From contig CAZCAC010000123.1 in NCBI GenBank assembly GCA_964496575.1, positions 1-26,539 of the forward strand: 26,539 nucleotides of DNA, given 5' to 3'. Shown piece after piece: positions 7,837-15,137 of the stretch. Numbering within the stretch: position 1 is the stretch's first letter; each line of letters begins with the position of its first letter. Under the pieces are notes generated by a model that saw nothing but the letters and a program-made list of their open reading frames with translations, did no database searches and was not told where the DNA came from. This stretch comes from CAZCAC01 sp964496575. Its GTDB lineage: Bacteria > Planctomycetota > UBA1135 > GCA-002686595. A program made the position numbers and the translations under genes.

Positions 7837-10212
7837 ATGACCAGATCGAAGGCACAAGGCTGCCGGTGGGCTTCGAGCCTGCTCGCTGCGATCCTGAGCG
7901 TGATCCTGTGCGGCGCCGTACCGGCAGCAGACGAACCCGTCGGGAGTCCGGCGGCCTCCCCGGGGCTGGCACCGGCACCACTCTCCTCGGCTGCGCGGGC
8001 CTTCGAGGCCATCGTGTTCGTCAAGCGCAAGCCCTACTCCTCGGACCACTACTACACGGACATCAACAACGGGACGAGTCCCGATCGGTTTCTCCCCGAC
8101 AACGGCATCTACGTCTACGATCTGAGCACGAAGAAGGAACGCGCGGTGGTCACCGCCGCCCAGCTTCCCGGCGGCAGCGGCTTCATCGGCAAGATCAGCC
8201 TCTCCTTCGATGCCAGAAAGGTCCTCTTCGACTTCCGCGAAACACCCGGGTCCGGCTTCCGGATCTGGGAAGTCAACCGGGATGGCAGCGGATTGCGTCA
8301 GATCTCGTTCGCGCCACGGGACGAGGCCGAGAAGGCCCAGCGATGGAGAGCAGGGTGGCACACCGACGACATCCACCCGTGCTACCTGCCGAACGGGAGG
8401 GTCATGTTCTCGTCGACGCGCTGTGAGCACACCGTGCTCTGTGGCGGCTCGTCGCATCTCGTGGTTCCCACGCTGCACAGCATGAATCCGGACGGCACCG
8501 GCATCGAGCAGCTCACCTGCAGTCCGGTCAGCGAGTTCTGCCCCGTGGTCCTGGACGACGGCAGCGTGATGTACCACCGCTGGGAGTATGTCGACAAGGG
8601 AGCGCGGGTCGCCAAGACCCTGTGGACGATGAACCCCGACGGTTCCGGCGCACGAGAGCTCTACGGCCTGGACGACGACACGACAACCGTCTACATGTAC
8701 CCGCAGCCCCTTCCCGGGGCTCCCCACCGTGTGGTCTGCGTCGGGACCTGCCACTTTCCTCAAGGAGGCTGCCTCGGGGCGATTCTGCTGGTGGACCCCA
8801 GCTGTGACCGGCGCCATCGGGGCCCGGACCCGGACGAGACGGAATACGTTCAGTGGGACGATCGCTACGCGGTGACGAACATCACACCTGAGGTGTTCAT
8901 CGAGCGCCGGACCGAACCCGGGTGGCATTTCCGCGGCAGCGATGGCGCGTACGTACACGACCGCAATGGCACGAGCGGTCACCTCTACACCCATCCCTAC
9001 CCGATCAGCGACACGGAGTTCCTCGTCGCCTGTAAGACCGATCCGTCGGATCACTACAAGGACGTCGCCGGCGCCTACGCTCTCTATCTCCTGGACACCG
9101 CGGGGAATCGCCAGCTGGTCCACGCGGACGATTCGCTCTCGTGCTGGCACCCCGTCCCCGTGGTCGCCCGCGACGTTCCCCCGGAGATCGGCCCTTCTCG
9201 GCATCCGGAATACGCGGCCAGGGACCAGGGGCTCTGCGTGGTGACCGATGTCCACGAGGGCATGGAGGGGGTGAAGCCCGGTGAGGTGAAGTGGCTGCGC
9301 GTCAACGAGGTGATCCCCCGGTACTGGGCCACCGGCAGGAGGTGGGCGTCATCCCTGAGCAGCTCGGGCTGGAAGGCGGCGCTCTGGCCGCGTGTGCAGT
9401 GGGGAGTCGTGCCAGTGGAAGAGGACGGTTCGGCCTGTTTCACGGTGCCCGCGAATCGGAGCCTCTTTCTCCAGGCGCTGGACGAGGATTTCCAGGAGAT
9501 CCAGCGCGAGAGAACCTATGTCACCTACCGCCCCGGGGAGGTGCGGTCGTGCACGGGCTGTCACGGGCGATCCAACGAGGTGGGTCATGCAGTCACTTCG
9601 GGTACGCCGCTGGCCTTGACGCGAGCGCCGAGCAATCTGAAGCCGCAGCCGTGTGATCTCGTCGAAAACGGTGGCGACGGCCTGGCCGGACAGGTCATCC
9701 ACTACCCCACGGACATTCAGCCGATCTTCGACGCCAAGTGCGTCTCGTGTCACGGCGAGACCGATCCCGCCGGAGAGCTGCGGCTGACCGGTGAAACAAC
9801 CGTCTACTACAACACCTCCTACGAGGAGCTGGCTTCGAAGGAGCTGGCTGGCCCGCTCATCTCCGAGTTCACCTCGTTCCGCCGCGGTGACCAGGGGAAC
9901 TACAACGGGTCGCACCTGCCTCCCAAGAGAAACGGGAGCTACAGGAGCGTGCTGACCGAGGTTCTGACGCTCCGGTCGCACGCTGCCAGCGCCGAGACCG
10001 ACCACTCCGTGATGCTCACCGAGATGGAGCTGATGATCCTCGCCCGATGGGTCGACTCCAACTACCAGTTCTACGGCTCATACTACGGTCGACACCACTC
10101 GCACTGGGTCGATCCGGATCCCGAGAAGGCCGGCTACGACCCGGGCGACTTCCGGCGCAAGGCGACCTTCGCGGAGGCCATCAGCAAGCGAGCACCGAGC
10201 TGGCATCGGTAG
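7837..10212 (+). CDS. HzsA-related exported beta-propeller/diheme c-type cytochrome
   Basis: 791 residues from the ATG at 7837, which has a GGGA close upstream and gives a clean signal peptide ending near PAADEP. A GTG at 7810 is an alternative. The N-terminal ~500 residues contain TolB/WD40-like propeller repeats (VNRDGSGLRQIS, MNPDGTGIEQLT, MNPDGSGARELY). Two c-heme sites follow, C572-TG-C-H576 and C635-VS-C-H639. This layout matches HzsA, the hydrazine synthase alpha subunit of anammox bacteria, and the large family of HzsA-related proteins in non-anammox planctomycetes. From memory, the anammox protein ligates its first heme with a Tyr four residues after CxxCH; here that position is Asn, so chemistry is likely different. 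No HzsB or HzsC gene is nearby. Probably a periplasmic redox enzyme or electron carrier of unknown substrate. Ends convergent to a Tat-exported cupin. Confidence 0.85.
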   Translation: MTRSKAQGCRWASSLLAAILSVILCGAVPAADEPVGSPAASPGLAPAPLSSAARAFEAIVFVKRKPYSSDHYYTDINNGTSPDRFLPDNGIYVYDLSTKKERAVVTAAQLPGGSGFIGKISLSFDARKVLFDFRETPGSGFRIWEVNRDGSGLRQISFAPRDEAEKAQRWRAGWHTDDIHPCYLPNGRVMFSSTRCEHTVLCGGSSHLVVPTLHSMNPDGTGIEQLTCSPVSEFCPVVLDDGSVMYHRWEYVDKGARVAKTLWTMNPDGSGARELYGLDDDTTTVYMYPQPLPGAPHRVVCVGTCHFPQGGCLGAILLVDPSCDRRHRGPDPDETEYVQWDDRYAVTNITPEVFIERRTEPGWHFRGSDGAYVHDRNGTSGHLYTHPYPISDTEFLVACKTDPSDHYKDVAGAYALYLLDTAGNRQLVHADDSLSCWHPVPVVARDVPPEIGPSRHPEYAARDQGLCVVTDVHEGMEGVKPGEVKWLRVNEVIPRYWATGRRWASSLSSSGWKAALWPRVQWGVVPVEEDGSACFTVPANRSLFLQALDEDFQEIQRERTYVTYRPGEVRSCTGCHGRSNEVGHAVTSGTPLALTRAPSNLKPQPCDLVENGGDGLAGQVIHYPTDIQPIFDAKCVSCHGETDPAGELRLTGETTVYYNTSYEELASKELAGPLISEFTSFRRGDQGNYNGSHLPPKRNGSYRSVLTEVLTLRSHAASAETDHSVMLTEMELMILARWVDSNYQFYGSYYGRHHSHWVDPDPEKAGYDPGDFRRKATFAEAISKRAPSWHR

Positions 10213-10224
10213 CAGCCCGGAATC

Positions 10225-10238
10225 GCGGCCGGGGCCGC
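10225..10238. terminator. Short GC hairpin at convergent junction
   Basis: GCGGC (10225-10229) pairs with GCCGC (10234-10238) around CGGG, in the 33-base gap between the converging HzsA-like and cupin genes. Weak evidence: short stem and no T-tract. Confidence 0.35.
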
Positions 10239-10245
10239 CTGCGGA

Positions 10246-10938
10246 TCAACCCTGGCTGAGGAAGTAGTCGTTCATGACCGGATCGGAGTGGCGTACCGCC
10301 GAGCCGGTGTGGACGTTGGCCACCTCGGTGAGGATCACGCCCTCCGGGCCGGCGAGCTGCCAGTGGCGACTCTTCACCTGCGCCAGGGGAACGAACATGC
10401 CGGGCGTCGCGACCACTTCGTGTCGGGTTGTGACCTTGCCGTCCCAGTGGCACTTGGGCACGACGACATCGGGTCCCAGGTTCGGTTCTCCGATGCCGAC
10501 GACGTGGCTGAGGCCCCAGCGGATCAGCCAGCCCTCGCGCTTGGCCGGATTGCCCTCTCCATCCTCGTGCCAGTGCTCGGGGAGCATCTGGCCGGGAAGG
10601 AGGAAGATGTCCATGAGCATGTAACGATCTTCGACGTTGTTCATGAACATCCAGGCCGCCAGGCCGACTTCCATGAAGTGTCCCTGGCCGTAGTCGGAGA
10701 TCCAGAGGCTCTCCCGGAGCTTCGGATACACGGGATACCCGTGGTACTTGCAGAGGGCGAGGATGGCGTCCTTCCCCTTCTCCTCGTCGAAGCTCCCGTC
10801 AGCTCGGTAGAAGTGCTCGTTCTTCCACTGGATACTCGCCCGGTCCTTCTTCTCGCCCTGCGCGGCGGAGGGAGTCGCGCCAAGCGCTGCTGCGCCGGCC
10901 ACGGCGCCGGTCGTCTTCAGGAGAGTTCGTCGGTTCAT
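10246..10938 (-). CDS. Tat-exported cupin-fold protein (sugar isomerase-like)
   Basis: 230 residues with a textbook twin-arginine signal (MNRRTLLKTTG followed by an Ala-rich core and a cleavage region near SAAQ). The start at 10938 is backed by a GGAAGGA ribosome-binding site. The body has cupin motif traces: LLPGQMLPEHWHEDGEG, then KREGWLIRWG, then a later VPKCHWD and KSRHWQLAGPEGV. The His residues in HWH, CHWD and RHWQ are good metal-ligand candidates. The KREGWLIRWG stretch and the HTGSAVRHSDP end recall D-lyxose isomerase-like and related cupins (tentative). Tat export suggests folding with a metal or cofactor before secretion. It is divergent from the polyol operon and convergent with the HzsA-like gene, so a shared role with either is possible but unproven. 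Confidence 0.7.
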   Translation of the reverse strand: MNRRTLLKTTGAVAGAAALGATPSAAQGEKKDRASIQWKNEHFYRADGSFDEEKGKDAILALCKYHGYPVYPKLRESLWISDYGQGHFMEVGLAAWMFMNNVEDRYMLMDIFLLPGQMLPEHWHEDGEGNPAKREGWLIRWGLSHVVGIGEPNLGPDVVVPKCHWDGKVTTRHEVVATPGMFVPLAQVKSRHWQLAGPEGVILTEVANVHTGSAVRHSDPVMNDYFLSQG

Positions 10939-10969
10939 GCTTCCTTCCTCACGTGCGAAGTGCGCCCGT

Positions 10970-10984
10970 CCGGTCCCGGACCGG
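10970..10984. promoter_or_regulatory. Inverted repeat, candidate operator
   Basis: CCGGTCC (10970-10976) and GGACCGG (10978-10984) flank one central base, a 15-base near-perfect dyad 31 bases upstream of the cupin start in the divergent region shared with the polyol operon. Position and symmetry suit a repressor site; no regulator gene is in the window. Confidence 0.35.
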
Positions 10985-11082
10985 CGAGCGCGAAACTACT
11001 GGTCACCGGTGCTTCTTGCCTCGATCGCCGGTCATGCGCCGCATCATATCATCCATTCGCCGATTCCCCGAACGCCCCGGAC

Positions 11083-11112
11083 TTGACGCGGAAATAGCCG
11101 TATCGGTAGCAT
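11083..11112 (+). promoter_or_regulatory. Sigma70-type promoter of the gldA operon
   Basis: TTGACG (11083-11088), an 18-base spacer and TAGCAT (11107-11112) lie about 80 bases upstream of the gldA start. Matches to consensus are 5/6 and 4/6. The spot is locally AT-richer than its surroundings. Read by eye only. Confidence 0.4.
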
Positions 11113-11192
11113 CGTACCGCTGGCCATCGAACGGAGCGGGAAAGGCGCGTGCTTCCTGCCCGAAACGCGAGATCGAGTCGAGGAGCCTACCA

Positions 11193-12302
11193 ATGAAAAC
11201 CGTGTTCATAGCGCCGCGGAAGTACATCCAGGGCCGAGATGTCTTGCGAGAAGCAGGAAGCCTGATAGGTGCGCTGGGAAGCAAACCGCTGCTGCTGTGG
11301 GACGCCCGCGTCAAGGCAGCCGTGGGCGATACGCTGCTCGCGAGCCTGCGCGCCGCGGAACTGGAGTTCGTGGATGTCGACTTCAAGGGCGACTCGACCA
11401 GGACCGAGGTGGCGCGCGTGGCCGAGTTGATGAGGGAGTCCGCGGCCGACGTGGCCGTCGGCGTGGGGGGCGGCAAGACTCTCGACACGGCCAAGGCCGC
11501 TGCCGCCGCCGTGGGCGCGAAGATGGTCACGTGCCCGACGATCGCGTCGAACGACTCGCCGACCAGCTCCTACACCGTTTGGTACGACGAAGAGGGCAAC
11601 TGCCTGGGCTTCGAGAGCTGGGGCGTCAACCCCGACCTCGTGCTCGTCGACACGCAGGTGATCGTCGACGCGCCGGTCAGGAGCTTCGTGGCCGGGATGG
11701 GCGACGCCCTGGGGACGTGGGTCGAGGCGGATGCGAGCTTCAAGACCCGCGCGATGAACCTGGCGGGCGGTAGATCCACCCTGACCGCCTTGACCCTCGC
11801 CCGGCTGTGCTACGACATCCTGCTGGAGCACGGCGTCGAGGCCCGGCGTGCCGTCGAGCAGCACGTCGTCACGCCTGCCGTCGAGAAAGTGGTCGAGGCC
11901 AACGTCCTTCTCTCGGGTCTCGGATTCGAGAGCTGCGGCGTGGCCACGGCGCACATGGTGGCCAACTGTCTGCCGTCCTTCCCCGAATGCCACGGCCTGA
12001 TGCACGGCGAAGAGGTCGGCTTCGGCGTCATCACGCAGCTGTGCCTCGACGAGGACGTGAGCGCCGAGGAGGCGTGCCGCATCGTGGACTTCGAGGTCGC
12101 CGTGGGCTTGCCCGTGACCTTCGCCGACCTCGGTCTCGAGAACGTGGGGCGCGACCGGCTGCAGGCGATCGGCGACATCTGCGCCTCCGAGGGCTCTCTC
12201 TGCGGCAACCACCCCTTCGAGGTGACCGCCGCCGACGTGGTCGATGCGATGATCGCCGCCGATGCCCTGGGGCAGGCGCGCAAGCAGGCCGTCGCCGGGT
12301 GA
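11193..12302 (+). CDS. gldA: Iron/zinc-type glycerol dehydrogenase family protein (GldA-like)
   Basis: 369 residues, the size of E. coli GldA (367). The ATG at 11193 has AGGAG seven bases upstream; the frame is open further upstream but unlike the family. NAD-binding VGVGGGKTLDTAK lies at 90-101, the substrate loop TIASNDSPTSS around Asp121, and the metal ligands line up at Asp171 (AGMGDALGTW), His254 (VATAHMVAN) and His271 (GLMHGEE), the numbering known for GldA. The reaction of the family is NAD-dependent oxidation of glycerol to dihydroxyacetone; relatives act on other polyols or aldehydes. First gene of a four-gene operon with a GlpD-like oxidase, a UroD-family protein and an FGGY kinase, which suggests a polyol or sugar-alcohol substrate. 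Family sure; exact substrate open. Confidence 0.85.
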   Translation: MKTVFIAPRKYIQGRDVLREAGSLIGALGSKPLLLWDARVKAAVGDTLLASLRAAELEFVDVDFKGDSTRTEVARVAELMRESAADVAVGVGGGKTLDTAKAAAAAVGAKMVTCPTIASNDSPTSSYTVWYDEEGNCLGFESWGVNPDLVLVDTQVIVDAPVRSFVAGMGDALGTWVEADASFKTRAMNLAGGRSTLTALTLARLCYDILLEHGVEARRAVEQHVVTPAVEKVVEANVLLSGLGFESCGVATAHMVANCLPSFPECHGLMHGEEVGFGVITQLCLDEDVSAEEACRIVDFEVAVGLPVTFADLGLENVGRDRLQAIGDICASEGSLCGNHPFEVTAADVVDAMIAADALGQARKQAVAG

Positions 12303-12335
12303 CTTCCATGCGCGCCGGAGGGGCGTTGCGACAAG

Positions 12336-14078
12336 GTGGCGACGGTCGATAAGGAACGAAAGGAAACGCTGGAGAGACTTCGCCGGGAACCGGAGGTGTC
12401 GGTTCTGGTCGTGGGCGGTGGGATCAACGGGGCGGGCCTGTTCCGCGAGCTCGCGCTGCAGGGCGTCGACGTGCTGCTCGTCGAGAAATCCGACTTCGGT
12501 GCCGGCGCCAGCGGTGCCTCCTCGCGCATGATCCACGGCGGACTGCGCTACCTGGAATTTGGCGAGTTCCAGCTCGTCAAGGAGTCGGTGCGCGAACGCA
12601 ACCTCCTGCTTCAGAACGCTCCGCACTTCGTCCGCCCCCTTCCCACGACGATCACACTCTTCTCCTGGTTCTCCGGCATCACCACCCCGATCAAGCGGCT
12701 GCTGAGACTCGGGGGGTCGCGCCCCGCCCGCCGCGGCGGGCTGATCGTGAAGCTGGGCCTCTCCCTCTACGACCTCTACACCCGCAGGAACCGCATCCTG
12801 CCCAAGCACAGCATCGTCGGCCGGAAGAAGACCTTCGCCAGACGGCCCGCCCTTCATCCAGCCATCGTCGGATCGGCCCGGTTCCACGACGCCTGGATCA
12901 GCTATCCCGAGCGGCTCTGCCTGGAACTGCTGCTCGACGGCGAAGAAGCCTGTGAGCGGGCGCGAGCCTTGAACCACGTGTCCCTGGTGGGTGCGTCGAA
13001 AGAGACCGTGACGCTTCGAGACGAGACGACGGGCGAGCAGCTCGGAGTCAGGCCCCGGACGGTGGTGAATGCCACGGGGGGCTGGATCGACCTCGCCAAC
13101 GGCAGGCTGGGGCACGACACGCGGCTCATGGGCGGCACGAAGGGGGCCCATCTCGTCCTCGATCACCCCGAGCTCCTCGAGGCGCTCCAGGGCGAAATGG
13201 TCTACTTCGAGAACATCGATGGTCGTGTCGCGATCGTCCTTCCCTGGCTGGGAAGACCCCTGCTCGGCTCGACGGACATCCGCATCGACGACCCCGACGA
13301 GGCACGCTGCGAGGAGGGTGAGGTCGATTACATGCTGAACGCGCTTCGCGAGATGTTCCCGGGCCTCCGCGTCGATCGCTCCCAGATCCTGAGCCGCTTC
13401 TCCGGCGTTCGCCCGTTGCCGAGCAGTGACGCGTCGGAGACCGTGGGGGTCAGCCGTGACCACCGCTGCGACGTGATCGAGCCCACGGGGGGGATCGCCT
13501 TTCCCGTCTTCTCGATGATCGGCGGCAAGTGGACCACTTTTCGGGGGTTCGGCGAGCATGTCGCCGACCTTCTTCTCGAACGCCTCGGCCGCGAGCGCCG
13601 CGCCTCGACCGAGGACCTGGCCATCGGCGGGGGCAAGGGCTTCCCGAGTGGCGAGGTGGAGCTGGGCCGGTGGCTCGGCGAGATCCACGATCGATACGGC
13701 GTAGCTGCAAAGCGGGCGCGGGCGCTGCTCGATCGGTACGGTGTGTGGGCAGAGAGGGTAGCGGCCTTCTGCCAGGTTGAAGAAGACAGGCCGTTGCGAG
13801 GCCACCGGGGCTACACGGTTCGGGAGATCGAGTTCATCCTCTGCCACGAACGAGTCCTCCATCTGGAGGATCTGGTGCTCCGGCGGACGGCCCTGGCTCT
13901 TCTCGGCGAGCTGACCGCCGACCTGTTCGACGAGCTCCTGGCGATCATGGCCCGCGCGCGCGAGTGGTCGGACGACGACACCCGATCAGAGGGTGCCCGG
14001 ACGCTCGAGATCCTGCGCGACCGACACGGCATAGAGGTGAAACGAACAACGGCGACCCTTTCTGCGCCGGAGGAGTGA
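12336..14078 (+). CDS. glpD: FAD-dependent glycerol-3-phosphate dehydrogenase family protein (GlpD-like)
   Basis: 580 residues (GlpD usually about 500-560). The GTG start at 12336 has a GGAGGGG a little far upstream. Dinucleotide-binding GGGINGAG is at 27-34, and the family stretch GASSRMIHGGLRYLEFGE follows at about 60-77. The FAD domain continues to about 430 with SGVRPLPSS and GGKWTTFRGF. The C-terminal DAO-type helical domain contains GHRGYTVREIEFILCHE. GlpD oxidises sn-glycerol-3-phosphate to DHAP and passes electrons to quinone at the membrane; the erythritol-phosphate dehydrogenase EryB belongs to the same family. It lies 33 bases after gldA and 6 bases before the UroD-family gene. With a kinase in the same operon, oxidation of a phosphorylated polyol is likely; glycerol is not certain. 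Confidence 0.85.
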   Translation: MATVDKERKETLERLRREPEVSVLVVGGGINGAGLFRELALQGVDVLLVEKSDFGAGASGASSRMIHGGLRYLEFGEFQLVKESVRERNLLLQNAPHFVRPLPTTITLFSWFSGITTPIKRLLRLGGSRPARRGGLIVKLGLSLYDLYTRRNRILPKHSIVGRKKTFARRPALHPAIVGSARFHDAWISYPERLCLELLLDGEEACERARALNHVSLVGASKETVTLRDETTGEQLGVRPRTVVNATGGWIDLANGRLGHDTRLMGGTKGAHLVLDHPELLEALQGEMVYFENIDGRVAIVLPWLGRPLLGSTDIRIDDPDEARCEEGEVDYMLNALREMFPGLRVDRSQILSRFSGVRPLPSSDASETVGVSRDHRCDVIEPTGGIAFPVFSMIGGKWTTFRGFGEHVADLLLERLGRERRASTEDLAIGGGKGFPSGEVELGRWLGEIHDRYGVAAKRARALLDRYGVWAERVAAFCQVEEDRPLRGHRGYTVREIEFILCHERVLHLEDLVLRRTALALLGELTADLFDELLAIMARAREWSDDDTRSEGARTLEILRDRHGIEVKRTTATLSAPEE

Positions 14079-14084
14079 GCATCG

Positions 14085-15122
14085 ATGGCGGAGATGACCT
14101 CGGCTGAACGCGTGATGACGGTCCTCAGACGTGAGGAGCCCGACCGCGTTCCCCACTTCGAATGGCTGATCGACAGCCGGGTGCGAGAGGCGTTGTGTCC
14201 GGGGTGCAAGGACCACAACGACTTCGCCGTGAGGATGAACCACGACGCGATCCTGGTGGGCCCCACCTTCGCCAAGGAGCAGGTCGGTCCGAACCTGTTC
14301 AGGAGCGAGTGGGGCTACGTGACCAGGATCGGCGCGGAGGAGCACGGCATCGAAGTCGAATCCCCGATCAAGACCCGAGAGGACTTCGACCGCTACGTAC
14401 CGCCTGATCCCCACGCCCCGGGACGCTTCGATCGGATCGAGCAGGCCGTGGACCGGTTCAAGGGCGACAAGGCGATCGGCGTCCACCTCAACGACATCCT
14501 CTCGCTTCCCCGCTACCTGATGGGCATGGAGGACATGCTCCTGGCCTTCGCCCTCGATCCCGAGCTGGTCAGGGCCGTGGTCGGGCTGTCGGCCGACATC
14601 AACCTCGAGATGGCGACAGAGGTGGCGAAGCTGGACGTGGACTTCGTCTGGACGGGCGACGACTACGCGGGGAACAACGGTCCCCTGATGTCGCCCGCCC
14701 AGTTCCGCGAGCTGCTCTACCCCGATCTCTGTCGGGTCATCGGGGGCTTCAAGGATCTGGGGCTGCCCGTCATCAAGCACACCGACGGCAACCTGTGGTC
14801 GATCATCGACATGATCATCGACTCGGGGATCGACTGCCTGGATCCCATCGACCCGCTGGCGGGGATGGACCTGGGCGAGGTCAAGGCCCGGTACGGAGAT
14901 CGAGTGGCGCTCAAGGGAAACGTGGATTGTGCGCAGCTGCTGAGCTTCGGCACGACCGACGAAGTCGTCGTGGCCACCAAGGAGGCCTTACGCAAGGGGG
15001 CGCCCGGCGGAGGATTCATCCTGTCGTCGAGCAACTCCATCCACTCGGCGGTCAAGCCCGAGAACTACCTGGCGTTGATGCGGACACTCGAGGAACACGG
15101 CCGCTACCCGATCAGGCTCTGA
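14085..15122 (+). CDS. UroD/MtaA-family protein
   Basis: 345 residues with AGGAG nine bases before the ATG. The fold family is uroporphyrinogen decarboxylase-like, including the corrinoid methyltransferases MtaA and MtbA. Recognisable are TSAERVMTVLRREEPDRVPHF at the N-terminus, PLMSPAQFRELLYPDL, HTDGN (232-236), GNVDC (279-282) and the closing SSSNSIHSAVKPENYLAL. In MtaA/MtbA the zinc is held by His-x-Cys plus a later Cys; here the first Cys is Asp234 and the later one appears replaced by Ser, so thiol methyl transfer of the classical kind is doubtful. It is not the heme enzyme HemE: the usual N-terminal Arg-rich substrate loop is not apparent and the context is a polyol operon. Overlapping gene edges (6 and 15 bases) tie it to the operon. 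Role unknown. Confidence 0.8.
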   Translation: MAEMTSAERVMTVLRREEPDRVPHFEWLIDSRVREALCPGCKDHNDFAVRMNHDAILVGPTFAKEQVGPNLFRSEWGYVTRIGAEEHGIEVESPIKTREDFDRYVPPDPHAPGRFDRIEQAVDRFKGDKAIGVHLNDILSLPRYLMGMEDMLLAFALDPELVRAVVGLSADINLEMATEVAKLDVDFVWTGDDYAGNNGPLMSPAQFRELLYPDLCRVIGGFKDLGLPVIKHTDGNLWSIIDMIIDSGIDCLDPIDPLAGMDLGEVKARYGDRVALKGNVDCAQLLSFGTTDEVVVATKEALRKGAPGGGFILSSSNSIHSAVKPENYLALMRTLEEHGRYPIRL

Positions 15123-15137
15123 GGAGAAAGGTGAACG

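Noticed and set aside
7479..8030. Minus-strand frame (183 codons) spanning the divergent region before the HzsA-like gene
   Set aside because: It starts inside the HzsA signal-peptide region, overlaps the FkbM start and shows no recognisable pattern.
7672..9255. Minus-strand frame of 527 codons inside the HzsA-like gene
   Set aside because: Antisense shadow; the plus-strand product has signal peptide, propeller repeats and heme motifs.
7837..10212. Anammox hydrazine synthase
   Set aside because: Only an alpha-like protein is present, no HzsB/HzsC or hydrazine dehydrogenase nearby, and heme surroundings differ; many non-anammox planctomycetes carry such homologues.
11187..13862. Very long open frame (891 codons) on the minus strand opposite the gldA and glpD genes
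   Set aside because: It runs antisense to two clearly recognisable enzymes, crosses their boundary, and its product is Arg/Val/Asp/Gly-rich without any family pattern; a high-GC shadow.
14085..15122. Complete corrinoid methyltransferase system
   Set aside because: No corrinoid protein, MtaB-like protein or reactivase in the window, and the zinc Cys ligands are absent.
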